This document shows, piece by piece, positions 18,451-27,098 of a stretch of DNA of 64,000 nt; position 1 is the first letter of the stretch, and every line of letters starts with the position of its first letter. The position numbers and the translations under genes are program-made. Source of the DNA: Rikenellaceae bacterium (lineage in GTDB: Bacteria > Bacteroidota > Bacteroidia > Bacteroidales > Rikenellaceae); the NCBI GenBank assembly GCA_017936385.1, contig JAGBFQ010000026.1, forward strand, positions 1 through 64,000. Reading direction: 5' to 3'. Under the pieces are notes generated by a model. That model was not told the origin of the DNA and ran no database searches. It worked only from the letters and a program-made list of their open reading frames with translations.

Positions 18451-18791
18451 ATTTACTATCTTCTAACAAGAAATTGCAAGCGTCCATATCTGTACCGTTT
18501 AAGCAACATTTAATTTTCTCAATGTTGACCCCAAAGTTTAATGAGGGTTTTGTGTAATGGACACTAATACCCATATTGATATTCCCGACAAGCCATACAT
18601 CTCCCGACTTAAAGTTTCTCACATATTCAGAACCGCCCTACCTTGTTGATTGCACTAACGCTTCGAGGTTCTGTTTGGTCAGATTGGATATATCTTTCTG
18701 AGATTTTGTAGCGACTGTGTAGCTTGCAAACGTTACACATGCCAATACGAATACACTACACATAGCAGCAAAAAAAGTTCTTAGTTTTCAT
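18419..18791 (-). pseudogene. P4: NVEALM-like peptide gene, frameshift plus nonsense
   Basis: Starts MKTKNFF at 18791 with a seven-T tract (six in intact copies), which shifts the frame. In the corrected frame it reads MCSVFVLACVTFASYT, then DISNLTKQNLEALVQSTR, followed by TAG where other copies have GAG. The remaining tail (MRNFKSGDVWLVGN ... CCLNGTDMDACNF) is open to 18419 and overlaps the BP6 start. Two independent lesions make it a clear pseudogene. Confidence 0.75.
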
Positions 18792-18816
18792 AGGTCTATA
18801 AATTTTAAGGTTTCTG

Positions 18817-18847
18817 CAAAATTAAGTATTTTTAAGCAAAAATCCAA
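18817..18847 (-). promoter_or_regulatory. Promoter of P4-BP6
   Basis: TTG (18847-18845), 20-nt spacer, TAATTTTG (18824-18817). It is intact although the peptide it drives is broken twice. Confidence 0.62.
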
Positions 18848-18871
18848 GCCGTCACACCTTAAATCTCCACC

Positions 18872-19013
18872 TTAATTACAAGCCCAATAGACTGAGATGA
18901 AGACATTGCAATTGACTATGCTCGCGATGGATTGTTGCTGTGCCAACATTATGGCTCACTGCATTGTGATGGTCTTGGTTTGCGCCACTATATTTGTTGC
19001 GCAAACCAAGACC
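18872..19013 (-). pseudogene. Degenerate tolC 5' copy
   Basis: Third dispersed tolC 5' fragment. The distal half (MLAQQQSIAS... to VYWACN) is recognisable. Codon CGT has become TGA (CAG TGA GCC) and the signal-peptide part is replaced by an inverted duplication. It lies downstream of BP7. Confidence 0.75.
18971..19013. repeat. 15-bp perfect inverted repeat (fold-back) in tolC relic
   Basis: GGTCTTGGTTTGCGC (18971-18985) is repeated inverted at 18999-19013 around a 13-nt loop. The right arm duplicates tolC sequence in reverse, which suggests template switching rather than a terminator, as no T-run follows. Confidence 0.85.
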
Positions 19014-19153
19014 GCTGAGACTATTATAATCCTTCGAAATATAAATACTATTTGAGAGTTCTGTTTATGTAACTAATTGATAAATTATTTTTTTGAGAAA
19101 ACAGTTACAAGAGTATGAAAAGACTTTTTCTATGTATTTCACCGATACAATGA

Positions 19154-20233
19154 TTAATTTAACGGAATGCGATAAATTAAAGTTGCAGCTTCTTGAAAAC
19201 CTACGCCATACAAATAATTATCATCGGTACAAAACTCCGCAACAGATACGGGAAGTAAGTACTTGACCTTTTTGCATCCATTCCAGTCGAAACTCAATAA
19301 CTCATTCGAACAGAGTTCCGAACCAGTCACCTTTGCATAAGATTCTGCCAAATAGGTGAAATATATGCCATTGTCGGTAGCGTCCATATTAACAAACCCA
19401 GCAATACTATTATCATAATCAATAATGTATGGCCTTTCGGGGTGCTGGGTAAATTTTAATTGGGGCTCATTCCCACCCTCTGATAAATAGATTTTGTTCA
19501 GAATGGTGTCTTGGACTGTGTAAATCTCAAAAATATCCGATGCATAGTAACGTTGTACTATTTTTCTATTGTATTGATTACCCATTAGTTCTCTTTGAAA
19601 TAACATTCCTGCAAACTGTACATTCTCCAAATTACGACCAATAGCGTAAGGCGTGTGATTTGGTATTACTTTTGCCACGGAATCCATCAAGCCAATACAT
19701 CCTGACGAGAAAACACCCGTAGCCACCATAACCTCACCAATGGAAGTTATGGTGCGAGGGCGAAAATCTCGAGTGTAGGGATAAGGTTGTCGTGAGACAA
19801 TCGCATCCGACGCCCCATTTAATATCGCTCGCACATCTGCCTTAATTATAAGCTTCGCATAATCATCAATAAACATCAGCGTGGTGTCATTCACCTCAAA
19901 CGAAGAGCCTGTCGAAAGGTACTCCCCTTTGCCTCGACCGCGACGTCCCCAATAACACAAGCGTTCGCCCGTTGCTATATCTATAAAATCAAACAGATAC
20001 TCTCCAGAGCTATAATACAAAATTAACACATTGTTCCACAATCGCATTTCTGAGATGTCACCTCCAGCCTCAAACTTATCATCGGAATAAATTACTTCAT
20101 ATTCTTGTATTTGCCTTTCTTCATTCCAGGATGTTGTGATTTTATTTGTATTACACCCTGCAAACAAAATCACAACTATCAGTGTGGTGACAATCTTTTT
20201 TAACTTCACATTTCCATACATACTTACTTCCAT
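19154..20233 (-). CDS. BP7: BF3164/TolB-like beta-propeller lipoprotein
   Basis: Lipoprotein of 359 aa with lipobox LFAGC (Cys27 from the first ATG, or Cys23 from the ATG at 20221, which is equally likely). BF3164-type features are GRRGRGKGEYLSTGSSFEV near residue 97, a middle section NLENVQFAGMLFQREL, and the C-terminal FDWNGCKKVKYLLP. The start lies within the last codons of the peptide relic P5. The ORF is intact. Confidence 0.82.
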   Translation of the reverse strand: MEVSMYGNVKLKKIVTTLIVVILFAGCNTNKITTSWNEERQIQEYEVIYSDDKFEAGGDISEMRLWNNVLILYYSSGEYLFDFIDIATGERLCYWGRRGRGKGEYLSTGSSFEVNDTTLMFIDDYAKLIIKADVRAILNGASDAIVSRQPYPYTRDFRPRTITSIGEVMVATGVFSSGCIGLMDSVAKVIPNHTPYAIGRNLENVQFAGMLFQRELMGNQYNRKIVQRYYASDIFEIYTVQDTILNKIYLSEGGNEPQLKFTQHPERPYIIDYDNSIAGFVNMDATDNGIYFTYLAESYAKVTGSELCSNELLSFDWNGCKKVKYLLPVSVAEFCTDDNYLYGVGFQEAATLIYRIPLN

Positions 20234-20451
20234 ATAGCTTGTCTAATTACAATATCTTTATTGGGGTCCGTCGGATGCAATGACCAACACTCATATTGTG
20301 GGTCACTGACACAATTCTTTACGTCAGGCTGTTCGTCTTATGCTAAAATTTCAAGGTTTTGTTTTGTCTGGTCTGACATCTCTTTTTGATATTTTGTAAC
20401 GGCAGTGTAAGTGGCAAACGCAGCACCCATCAATACGAATACACCACACAT
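20224..20451 (-). pseudogene. P5: NVEALM-like peptide gene, leader start lost and nonsense
   Basis: The first nine leader codons are replaced by the end of BP8. An internal ATG (20451) opens MCGVFVLMGAAFATYT, then EMSDQTKQNLEILA and an in-frame TAA at codon 38. The frame continues past it with a short tail (KNCVSDPQYECWSLH) to a stop at 20224-20226, inside the BP7 start. Only a 37-aa leader fragment could be made. Confidence 0.7.
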
Positions 20452-20453
20452 AG

Positions 20454-21527
20454 TTATTTAATAGAGATTCTTAATATTTCACCATAACTTTCATTGTTGT
20501 AACACACATAAAAATTATTTCCTGACTCATCTATACAAAAAGCATCAACTTCAATAGGTAGTTTGTAGCATTGAATCGGATTGCCCACCCAATCATAATG
20601 CAAAATATAACGCCCTATATCATGAGTCGCATCCGCAAAACATTTGCCCGAGTATAATAAATATATACCTTGATTTGTGCATGCAGCATCCAAAAAACCA
20701 CATAATGCATCTTCGTTCTCCCTAATCACATTAATACCCAATTGTGGAATGTATTCTGGCTTGACTGCTGAATATTGATAAAATACGCTGTTGACTTGCA
20801 AATTATCCATAGTAATAATATCAAAGCCTAATGCATAATAATAGTATGTGACGATTTTTGTTTTATCGGGACATATTTGAGGCCATCCTTGATATATGGT
20901 CTGACGCGTATAATCATCCGCAGGCGCAGCCTTTATAACCTCATCCTGCGAGGGAAATTCCCCCCAATATACGACATCATCGTTATGGGTGTTACAGATA
21001 CAGAATCTAGTACTGTTGGATTTATCTTGAAGATTTTTACCTACAAAAAATATAGTCGAGTCATTGCAAGGTGCAATGGTCGAGAATGCATAATTATTTT
21101 TAAGAGTGTAACTGTTGTATGGTAATACTTTGCCGTCAAGTAATTCATTTACATTGTAATATAGCAACGTTTCAGAGGCAATCATCGCGCAAATTACGGA
21201 ATCATTGCAAAATGACACTTTCAAAAGATTAGACGTTTCACCAGGTCCTCTGCCACGATGCACAAAGTCTACGATATGAAAACCTGACATACCGTATATT
21301 GATGCAAATCGCCCCAATGAATTATCCCGAATCAATATTAAAGAGTCACGAACGTCTACACCTTGCGGATTCACCAAATTATCAATCACACACTCTCCTA
21401 ATGGTAATTCAACAGATGTTATGAAAGAATCTAATGGAGCAATTCTTGATGTAAATTCATTCTCTGAATCGCACGCTCCCACCAATAGTGCAACACCCCC
21501 TATAAAGACTAATATAAAACGTTTCAT
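20454..21527 (-). CDS. BP8: BF3164/TolB-like beta-propeller lipoprotein
   Basis: Lipoprotein, 357 aa, lipobox LVGAC (Cys19). Features are HRGRGPGETSNLLKVSF near residue 90, VVYWGEFPSQDEV in the middle and HYDWVGNPIQCYKLPIEVDAF at the C-terminus, as in BF3164-like proteins. It is one of the few left-arm propellers with an intact peptide (P6) upstream, 63 bases away. Its end is fused to the truncated P5 relic. Confidence 0.83.
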   Translation of the reverse strand: MKRFILVFIGGVALLVGACDSENEFTSRIAPLDSFITSVELPLGECVIDNLVNPQGVDVRDSLILIRDNSLGRFASIYGMSGFHIVDFVHRGRGPGETSNLLKVSFCNDSVICAMIASETLLYYNVNELLDGKVLPYNSYTLKNNYAFSTIAPCNDSTIFFVGKNLQDKSNSTRFCICNTHNDDVVYWGEFPSQDEVIKAAPADDYTRQTIYQGWPQICPDKTKIVTYYYYALGFDIITMDNLQVNSVFYQYSAVKPEYIPQLGINVIRENEDALCGFLDAACTNQGIYLLYSGKCFADATHDIGRYILHYDWVGNPIQCYKLPIEVDAFCIDESGNNFYVCYNNESYGEILRISIK

Positions 21528-21590
21528 GTTTCAAACTATCAAACCTATGCTTAAAGTAATCTTTATTTGGATATTAAATCTACATTTGAA

Positions 21591-21878
21591 TTACTCTTTA
21601 TAGAAAGTACTGCTAAAGGAAAATCCCTTATATTTAATTTCTCCTTTATAACACGTCTTTTCACCTCCACAACATCCTAATGTCTTACAGACAAGATCCA
21701 TAATGTTTGTATAATCATCCGCCCCCATTTCACCCGCGTTCATCATAAGTTCGAGGTTCTGTCGGGTCAGGTCAGACATCTCTTTTTGAGATTTTGTAAC
21801 GGCAGTGTAAGTTGCAATCGTAGCACCAGCCAACACAATTACGCCACACATAGCAGCTAAAAAGTTCTTTGTTTTCAT
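21591..21878 (-). CDS. P6: NVEALM-like secreted peptide, intact
   Basis: A 95-aa peptide. Start chosen at 21878, where MKTKNFLAAMCG aligns with the other leaders; the longer frame upstream runs through the promoter. A hydrophobic segment ends GATIATYT with a plausible signal peptidase I site, then the conserved EMSDLTRQNLELMMNAGE, then a variable tail with four Cys (VCKTLGCCGG, KTCYKG). Related by motif to the NVEALM family of Bacteroidota, whose function I do not know. It is followed by BP8. Confidence 0.8.
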   Translation of the reverse strand: MKTKNFLAAMCGVIVLAGATIATYTAVTKSQKEMSDLTRQNLELMMNAGEMGADDYTNIMDLVCKTLGCCGGEKTCYKGEIKYKGFSFSSTFYKE

Positions 21879-21904
21879 AGGAATGATAAAATTAAAGGTT
21901 TCTG

Positions 21905-21935
21905 CAAATTTAATAATTACTTGACAAATATCCAA
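21905..21935 (-). promoter_or_regulatory. Promoter of P6-BP8
   Basis: TTG (21935-21933), 20 nt, TAAATTTG (21912-21905). A variant sequence, but it still fits TAnnTTTG. Confidence 0.6.
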
Positions 21936-22123
21936 AAATCCATCGAGTAATTTCAATCGTTTTCCTTTGCTTGAATCGCGGGCCCATTAAATCAAGTCGA
22001 AACGAAAATATTGCAATAATATGTTCCCGGTTGGTTTTCATACCAACCTTGGAGTTATTCCTAAACTATATTCCATAGGGTTGATTAGGACGCAGACAAG
22101 CAAATTTGAAATGGTCGCGAAAT

Positions 22124-23305
22124 CTAAAACGGTATGTCAAATAACATTAAAATGGGATTATCATCCGAAGAAATGTCTCGACTATGCAACTCGTCGTAGA
22201 CGCTTTTTATATTGTCGCTAAAACCTTCCAGTGTAATTTGATGTGGTAACGGTGTTATTTTGTATGGAGATATCAACGTTGCAAAACAAGAGTCATTTAT
22301 CGAATATACATAACTATCGCCTCTCATCAAGCAATAGGTTCCATTGATTTGATGGGTGAAGATGTCATATCGGGAGGAACGTTTGTTATAAACGAGATAT
22401 GACATTGCTTGTTCGGAGGTCGTATATAAAATTATATGCTCATTAGTCTCTGCAACAACTCCACCGTCAATGGCTGTCAAACTTCGATTTGCAGGTGACA
22501 TTGCAGACGGCGAATCAATGTGACTGTCTATGTCGTTTTGTCCGAAATCAAATCTATATTTGATATATGCCGAATCCGATGATGCTATTTCGTAAATAGC
22601 ATTCCGAAACGGTATGGCTAAATGCGTCTGGTCTCCCAATCGATATATGCAACACTCTCCTCCCCAATAATACTCCTCGGTTTGTTTGATATACCATTCG
22701 CTTTGCTGCAATAGATTCGATTGTGTTTTGCCGCTGTAATTGATTAGTTCAAGGGGATATGAATTCTGTTTGAAGGGGTAATTAAACATGGATTTCAGCA
22801 AATATATGCCATCATCCGTTGCGGCTATGCCGAAATAATCGGCCGTGTTTTCAATTTTGATATAGGATTGATACTTGCCAGTCTTGGAGGAATAACATAA
22901 AATTCTGGATGTCAAACGGTCTAAAATGAATATAGTGTCATTATGAATACAGAAATCGGTTAGGTCGATATACTCTCCGCGACCGCGACCATGTGCATTA
23001 ATTACGAATCTTGCTTGTCCTGACATGTCGAATGAATACAACTTCTTGGATTTGTCAGAGATGTAAAGATAACCATCGGCATTTTTGATATTTCTGACTT
23101 CATCCAAGGGGTTGTCTGTTTTCAACGGGACAAGTCCGACGACCGTGATGTTGTCCAAGAACTCGGACCATCGCCTTGTGGGAGCGTCTTTTAAGTCAAT
23201 AAAAACCGTATGGTCATTATGGAACGACGCCTGAGTGTTTGAAGATTTGGAGCAACTTACCAACAATATGGCAACTACGGCACTTATGATTATTCGGATA
23301 TACAT
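22124..23305 (-). CDS. BP9: 6-bladed beta-propeller lipoprotein
   Basis: Lipoprotein of 393 aa, lipobox LLVSC (Cys18). Propeller features are ITVVGLVPLKTDNPLDEVRN, HGRGRGEYIDLTDF near residue 104 and SSDDNPILMLFDI at the C-terminus. It starts 3 bases after the stop of P7, which has lost its start codon. The ORF is intact. About 165 bases beyond its stop hold no gene; only a 6-bp hairpin (22034-22039 region) is seen there. Confidence 0.85.
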   Translation of the reverse strand: MYIRIIISAVVAILLVSCSKSSNTQASFHNDHTVFIDLKDAPTRRWSEFLDNITVVGLVPLKTDNPLDEVRNIKNADGYLYISDKSKKLYSFDMSGQARFVINAHGRGRGEYIDLTDFCIHNDTIFILDRLTSRILCYSSKTGKYQSYIKIENTADYFGIAATDDGIYLLKSMFNYPFKQNSYPLELINYSGKTQSNLLQQSEWYIKQTEEYYWGGECCIYRLGDQTHLAIPFRNAIYEIASSDSAYIKYRFDFGQNDIDSHIDSPSAMSPANRSLTAIDGGVVAETNEHIILYTTSEQAMSYLVYNKRSSRYDIFTHQINGTYCLMRGDSYVYSINDSCFATLISPYKITPLPHQITLEGFSDNIKSVYDELHSRDISSDDNPILMLFDIPF

Positions 23306-23308
23306 ATA

Positions 23309-23674
23309 TTAGCAATCTTTATGTTGATATGCAAACGGACATTCCATCCACCACTTCCAGGTTCCTATGCAACAAGATATTTCAACTTCATAATATTTCA
23401 ATTCCACATCAACCAAAGTGACCGTTGCTCCCTCTATGCTCATTCCGACCTCAATATTTTCGACATATTCTCTTCGCTGAGTAACTCTTTTCATTTCATA
23501 TCCTGCATATGCATCATTATCCTCTCTTGTTGATTGCATCAACGCTTCGAGGTTTTGTTTTGTCAGGTCAGACATCTCTTTTTGAGATTTTGTAACGGCA
23601 GTGTAAGTTGCAATCGTAGCACCAGCCAACACAATTACGCCACACGTAGCAGCAAAAAAGTTCTTAGTTTTCTT
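23309..23674 (-). pseudogene. P7: NVEALM-like peptide gene, start codon mutated ATG to AAG
   Basis: Aligned with P9, the start codon at 23674-23672 is AAG. The frame is otherwise open for 121 codons: KTKNFFAATCG leader, SDLTKQNLEALMQSTRED, and a tail with four Cys (SCCIGTW, ECPFAYQHKDC). GTG (23632) or TTG could start translation, but that removes the charged N-terminus of the signal peptide. Classed as probably inactive. Confidence 0.65.
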
Positions 23675-23699
23675 AGGTATCTAAATTTTAAGGTTTTTG

Positions 23700-23730
23700 C
23701 AAACTTAAGTATTTTTAAGCAAAAATCCAA
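23700..23730 (-). promoter_or_regulatory. Promoter of P7-BP9
   Basis: TTG (23730-23728), 20 nt, TAAGTTTG (23707-23700). It fits the consensus despite the lost start codon downstream. Confidence 0.6.
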
Positions 23731-23754
23731 GCCGTCACACCTTAAATCTCCACC

Positions 23755-23934
23755 TTAATTACAAGCCCAATAGACTGAGATGAAGACATTGCAATTGACC
23801 ATACTCGCGATGGATTGTTGCTGTGCCAACATAATTGCACGCTGCATTGTGAAGGTCTTGGTTTGCGCCGTAACATTTGCAATGCCCACCATCCAAGCCA
23901 CAACCAGAACCATAATCCACCGAGTAGTTCTCAT
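23755..23934 (-). pseudogene. Truncated tolC 5' copy, open 59-aa ORF
   Basis: Fourth dispersed tolC 5' fragment, almost identical to the one at 14188 (MRTTRWIMVLVVAWM..., one I-to-F change in QTKTFTMQRA), with the same 59-codon length. It lies downstream of BP10 and upstream of the P7 promoter. Confidence 0.8.
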
Positions 23935-23994
23935 TTGCTATCGAAATATTTAATTGATAAATCAGTTTTTAGATATAAATATGTTTCGGAGAAT

Positions 23995-25134
23995 CTATTG
24001 TACGGTAAAATGTGTTATTGTATCGATAAGTATTATGGGGTTATTTTCAACACTTAATTGCTGTCTGCAAATTATCTGCAATCTATCAAATGCTGATTCG
24101 TCCAGATTGGCAGGATAAAGAACTTGATAAACAACAACACCATTTTTCGTCGCTTTATGTATATAGAATGGTAGACTTGACAAGCCCTCCTCCGACAAAT
24201 AGGTCTTGTTTAGTTGTGTATCATAAGCACCATATTGCATTATTGATGTTTCACCACTCGGTTTTATTTCCTGATAGGCAAAAACTAAAAAATCACCAAC
24301 AAACATTACGCCTTCAATGCAATATTTACCGAGCAATTCTTTACGGATGTCGACAGTTGAAGCAACCTTGGATATTTTCTCATAATCAGGTGTTTTATCT
24401 CCAAAATCAAATCTATACAAAGGAGTTACATTGGCATTATCCAATCGGCATACGTCATCCGTCGTGTGATGATAATAAAACAACTGATTTTGGCCATTTT
24501 TGAAGAAATAACGTTCTCCGTAGTTTATATCAATGCTGTTAGGGTTTTTGCGTTGCCATTGCCCTTTGACCGTAAGTGTGCTGTCAAGTAATGTGAGATA
24601 GAAATCCCGTGAGCCACTATTGTCGGAATACATATGCCCCCAAAAACTTGCTTCGGTGGCAGGGTAAAAATCGAGTATTGCGCCATTTGGCATAGTGATT
24701 ATTTGAACTTCATCACCATTGATGTCAAATTTCAAAATCTTTCTAACTAATCCATGCACATATAAATAATTGCCCTCAAGCACCATGTTTTTAATTTCCA
24801 CCATTTCTTGCGGGCTGCGTCCTTGCTGGCAAATCACACGTTGAAAATTGCCATTAATGTCAAATTGCAATATCCGATGGGTACTTTTGTCGAATACAAA
24901 AATATATTCATCATTGCAGGCTATCTTTGCAACATCACCAATTAAACACTCATTGGATGTTTCAAGCACAATAGCCTTGATTCCATTCTCTGAATGTTGA
25001 ATTTGGAAAGACCTTACTTGGGCATTCTCTACATCAATAACCTCTATGTCATCATAATGCTCATTGACGGATGTACAAGCGATGTTACAAATACAGCATA
25101 AGGCAATCCAAATACTATTAGTCTTCAATGCCAT
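23995..25134 (-). CDS. BP10: 6-bladed beta-propeller lipoprotein
   Basis: Lipoprotein of 379 aa, lipobox CNIAC (Cys20). It carries IKAIVLETSNECLIGDVAKI, the variant QGRSPQEMVEIKNMV near residue 102, and ENNPIILIDTI at the C-terminus. It lies 13 bases downstream of the intact peptide P8, making one of the three complete left-arm pairs. Confidence 0.85.
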   Translation of the reverse strand: MALKTNSIWIALCCICNIACTSVNEHYDDIEVIDVENAQVRSFQIQHSENGIKAIVLETSNECLIGDVAKIACNDEYIFVFDKSTHRILQFDINGNFQRVICQQGRSPQEMVEIKNMVLEGNYLYVHGLVRKILKFDINGDEVQIITMPNGAILDFYPATEASFWGHMYSDNSGSRDFYLTLLDSTLTVKGQWQRKNPNSIDINYGERYFFKNGQNQLFYYHHTTDDVCRLDNANVTPLYRFDFGDKTPDYEKISKVASTVDIRKELLGKYCIEGVMFVGDFLVFAYQEIKPSGETSIMQYGAYDTQLNKTYLSEEGLSSLPFYIHKATKNGVVVYQVLYPANLDESAFDRLQIICRQQLSVENNPIILIDTITHFTVQ

Positions 25135-25147
25135 AACTTTTTAATAT

Positions 25148-25522
25148 TTAAGAACACGATGTTGGAAATTGCTGACACCCATTTGTTGGCGTATCTAAAT
25201 AATTACAACAATCAAAAGACACTGTTATTTCGCGATGAGGACACTCTACAATTCCACCAATACCAATGTAAGGATTAGGACATGCCTTTCCCGAAATTGT
25301 AAACTTTGTACCATGATTAACAAGTGTATAATGGACGGAATAAGCGTATGCTATTTTATCCACATTTTCAATCATTTCACGACTAGTTAAAGCTTCCAGA
25401 TTAGCTTTGGTTAAAGGCGACATTGATGTTGTTTTATATGAAAATGCTGTGTAAGTTGCAAACGCAGCACCTGCCAACAAAAATACGCCACACATAGCAG
25501 CTAAAAAGTTCTTGGTTTTCAT
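25148..25522 (-). CDS. P8: NVEALM-like secreted peptide, intact
   Basis: A 124-aa peptide starting MKTKNFLAAMCGVFLL (25522); five codons upstream are in frame but unlike the leader. The signal segment ends GAAFATYT (AxA-type site), then MSPLTKANLEALTSRE, a drifted form of the conserved motif. The tail is about 75 residues with six Cys, including FDCCNYLD. Paired with BP10. Confidence 0.8.
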   Translation of the reverse strand: MKTKNFLAAMCGVFLLAGAAFATYTAFSYKTTSMSPLTKANLEALTSREMIENVDKIAYAYSVHYTLVNHGTKFTISGKACPNPYIGIGGIVECPHREITVSFDCCNYLDTPTNGCQQFPTSCS

Positions 25523-25554
25523 AAGCGTGTAACTCACAACAATTGTAGATGCTG

Positions 25555-25562
25555 CAAAGTTA
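25555..25562 (-). promoter_or_regulatory. -7 element before P8
   Basis: TAACTTTG on the minus strand, 33 nt before the P8 start. No clear -33 TTG at the usual spacing. Confidence 0.4.
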
Positions 25563-25563
25563 A

Positions 25564-26688
25564 TCAGAATTCTCTAATATAATAAAATGCAATAATAGGA
25601 TTATCCTCAGGACATATGTTGCTTAAACCGGGAACAAGCGAATGGTTTGATAACAAATGTGGCTCAATAATTCCGACAAAACAATTATCACCAATTCCTT
25701 GAGTAATTATAGGTGGGTGTGGATAGTGCATAATATCATCAATATATGTATTTTCTGCAATTGATTTTATGGATTGACTATCCTTGGAGTAAAACACAAA
25801 AAATGGATTCTCCGATACGCTTTCGCACTGCATTTGAAAATGCAGATATTTCTCATTTTCGGCAAACCATCCTATCTCCATACAATGTGGAGAAATTGCT
25901 ACTCCAAGGTCTGTTTGTATAATATCATCTTGAGTTATATTGTGCCCGTCAAATTTTACGCACCAACGAGTATAAATACCATCTTTGCGAATCTCAAATA
26001 GCGAGGATTGACACTCATATTGTTGCATACAAACAACATCCTCACATTTTACGATAGGCTGCAGTTTTCGTACTGAATTATACTCAGAATAAGGAAATGC
26101 GGTGTAAAGCGTGTGTTTGTTTTTAATATCATAAACAATAAATCTGTCATTTCTCCCCGAGCCATTAAATGCAAATAGAGAATCATCTAATTGCTCCAAG
26201 GCATCAACTTGGAAATCAAGGTGTATGTTTTGTTTATGGACGAAATTTCGGTCGAAAACCTTAATCGTCTGAGCATCATTACATAAAAGATATAATTCAT
26301 TCGTTTTCGTCAGTGCTACATCATACAGCGCAATATATTCGTTATGTGCACGTCCCTTTCTGTGAATTTTTCCAATATAACGTCCTGTTTTATCAAATGC
26401 AAATACGGCATTTGTGTGACCATCAAAGATATATATGTCCCCGTCTTTATTTATAATAATTTTAGTGACTGTCGCAATCAAACATTCTCTTGTGGTTTCC
26501 AAGGCTACGCATCGAATGGAGTCAAACAACTCACTGGCTGTTATTGTGGTGTTTATGTTTGATTCACATATGTTTATTATTGCCAAATCCGCTTCATTTG
26601 GACTTTTTGCGGTTTGTGAACAAGAAATCCCCCCAAAAATAACAAAAAAGTAACTTAAATAACGTAATGTACTTTGCCAACTTAACAT
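25564..26688 (-). CDS. BP11: 6-bladed beta-propeller lipoprotein
   Basis: Lipoprotein of 374 aa, lipobox GGISC (Cys23). It carries IRCVALETTRECLIATVTKI, GRAHNEYIALYDVAL near residue 113 and EDNPIIAFYYI at the C-terminus. Its first codons overlap the end of P9 by 7 bases, so the pair is translationally coupled. It is the first cassette of the left arm, nearest the divergent promoter region. Confidence 0.86.
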   Translation of the reverse strand: MLSWQSTLRYLSYFFVIFGGISCSQTAKSPNEADLAIINICESNINTTITASELFDSIRCVALETTRECLIATVTKIIINKDGDIYIFDGHTNAVFAFDKTGRYIGKIHRKGRAHNEYIALYDVALTKTNELYLLCNDAQTIKVFDRNFVHKQNIHLDFQVDALEQLDDSLFAFNGSGRNDRFIVYDIKNKHTLYTAFPYSEYNSVRKLQPIVKCEDVVCMQQYECQSSLFEIRKDGIYTRWCVKFDGHNITQDDIIQTDLGVAISPHCMEIGWFAENEKYLHFQMQCESVSENPFFVFYSKDSQSIKSIAENTYIDDIMHYPHPPIITQGIGDNCFVGIIEPHLLSNHSLVPGLSNICPEDNPIIAFYYIREF

Positions 26689-27014
26689 AACTCTACTTTT
26701 TGCTGGAATATATTTACCTTATAACAGGATTTAGAACCTTGTTGAGTCGGAGTACATTCCTCCAAATCACCATCAACATAACACTTTAACGTAAATCCGA
26801 CCTTCCCATTTGTGCATCTACACTCAACTTGTTTAAGTCTTAACACATTATCATCATTACCCTCCCTTGTTGATTGCACCAACGCTTCGAGGTTTTGTTT
26901 TGTCAGGTCTGACATCTCTTTTTGAGATTTTGTAACGACAGTGTAAGTTGCAATCGTAGCACCTGCCAACAAAAATACGCCACACATAGCAGCAAAAAAG
27001 TTCTTAGTTTTCAT
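26682..27014 (-). CDS. P9: NVEALM-like secreted peptide, intact
   Basis: A 110-aa peptide and the best reference copy of the left-arm leader: MKTKNFFAAMCG, hydrophobic core, ATIATYT, then EMSDLTKQNLEALVQSTRE. The variable tail has six Cys, evenly spread (VECRCTNGK, LKCYVDG, EECTPTQQ, SCYKV, ELC), consistent with disulfides. It overlaps BP11 by 7 bases. Confidence 0.82.
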   Translation of the reverse strand: MKTKNFFAAMCGVFLLAGATIATYTVVTKSQKEMSDLTKQNLEALVQSTREGNDDNVLRLKQVECRCTNGKVGFTLKCYVDGDLEECTPTQQGSKSCYKVNIFQQKVELC

Positions 27015-27039
27015 AGGTATCTAAATTTTAAGGTTTCTG

Positions 27040-27076
27040 CAAAATTAATAAATTAAATTTATTTTTTTTAATTTTG
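27040..27076. promoter_or_regulatory. Divergent promoter region between the two arms
   Basis: Minus-strand TAATTTTG (27047-27040) serves P9-BP11, and plus-strand TAATTTTG (27069-27076) serves P10-BP12. The -33 elements are weak and lie in AT-rich shared sequence, so the two promoters probably overlap. Confidence 0.55.
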
Positions 27077-27098
27077 TCAGAAATTAAATCTACTACTT

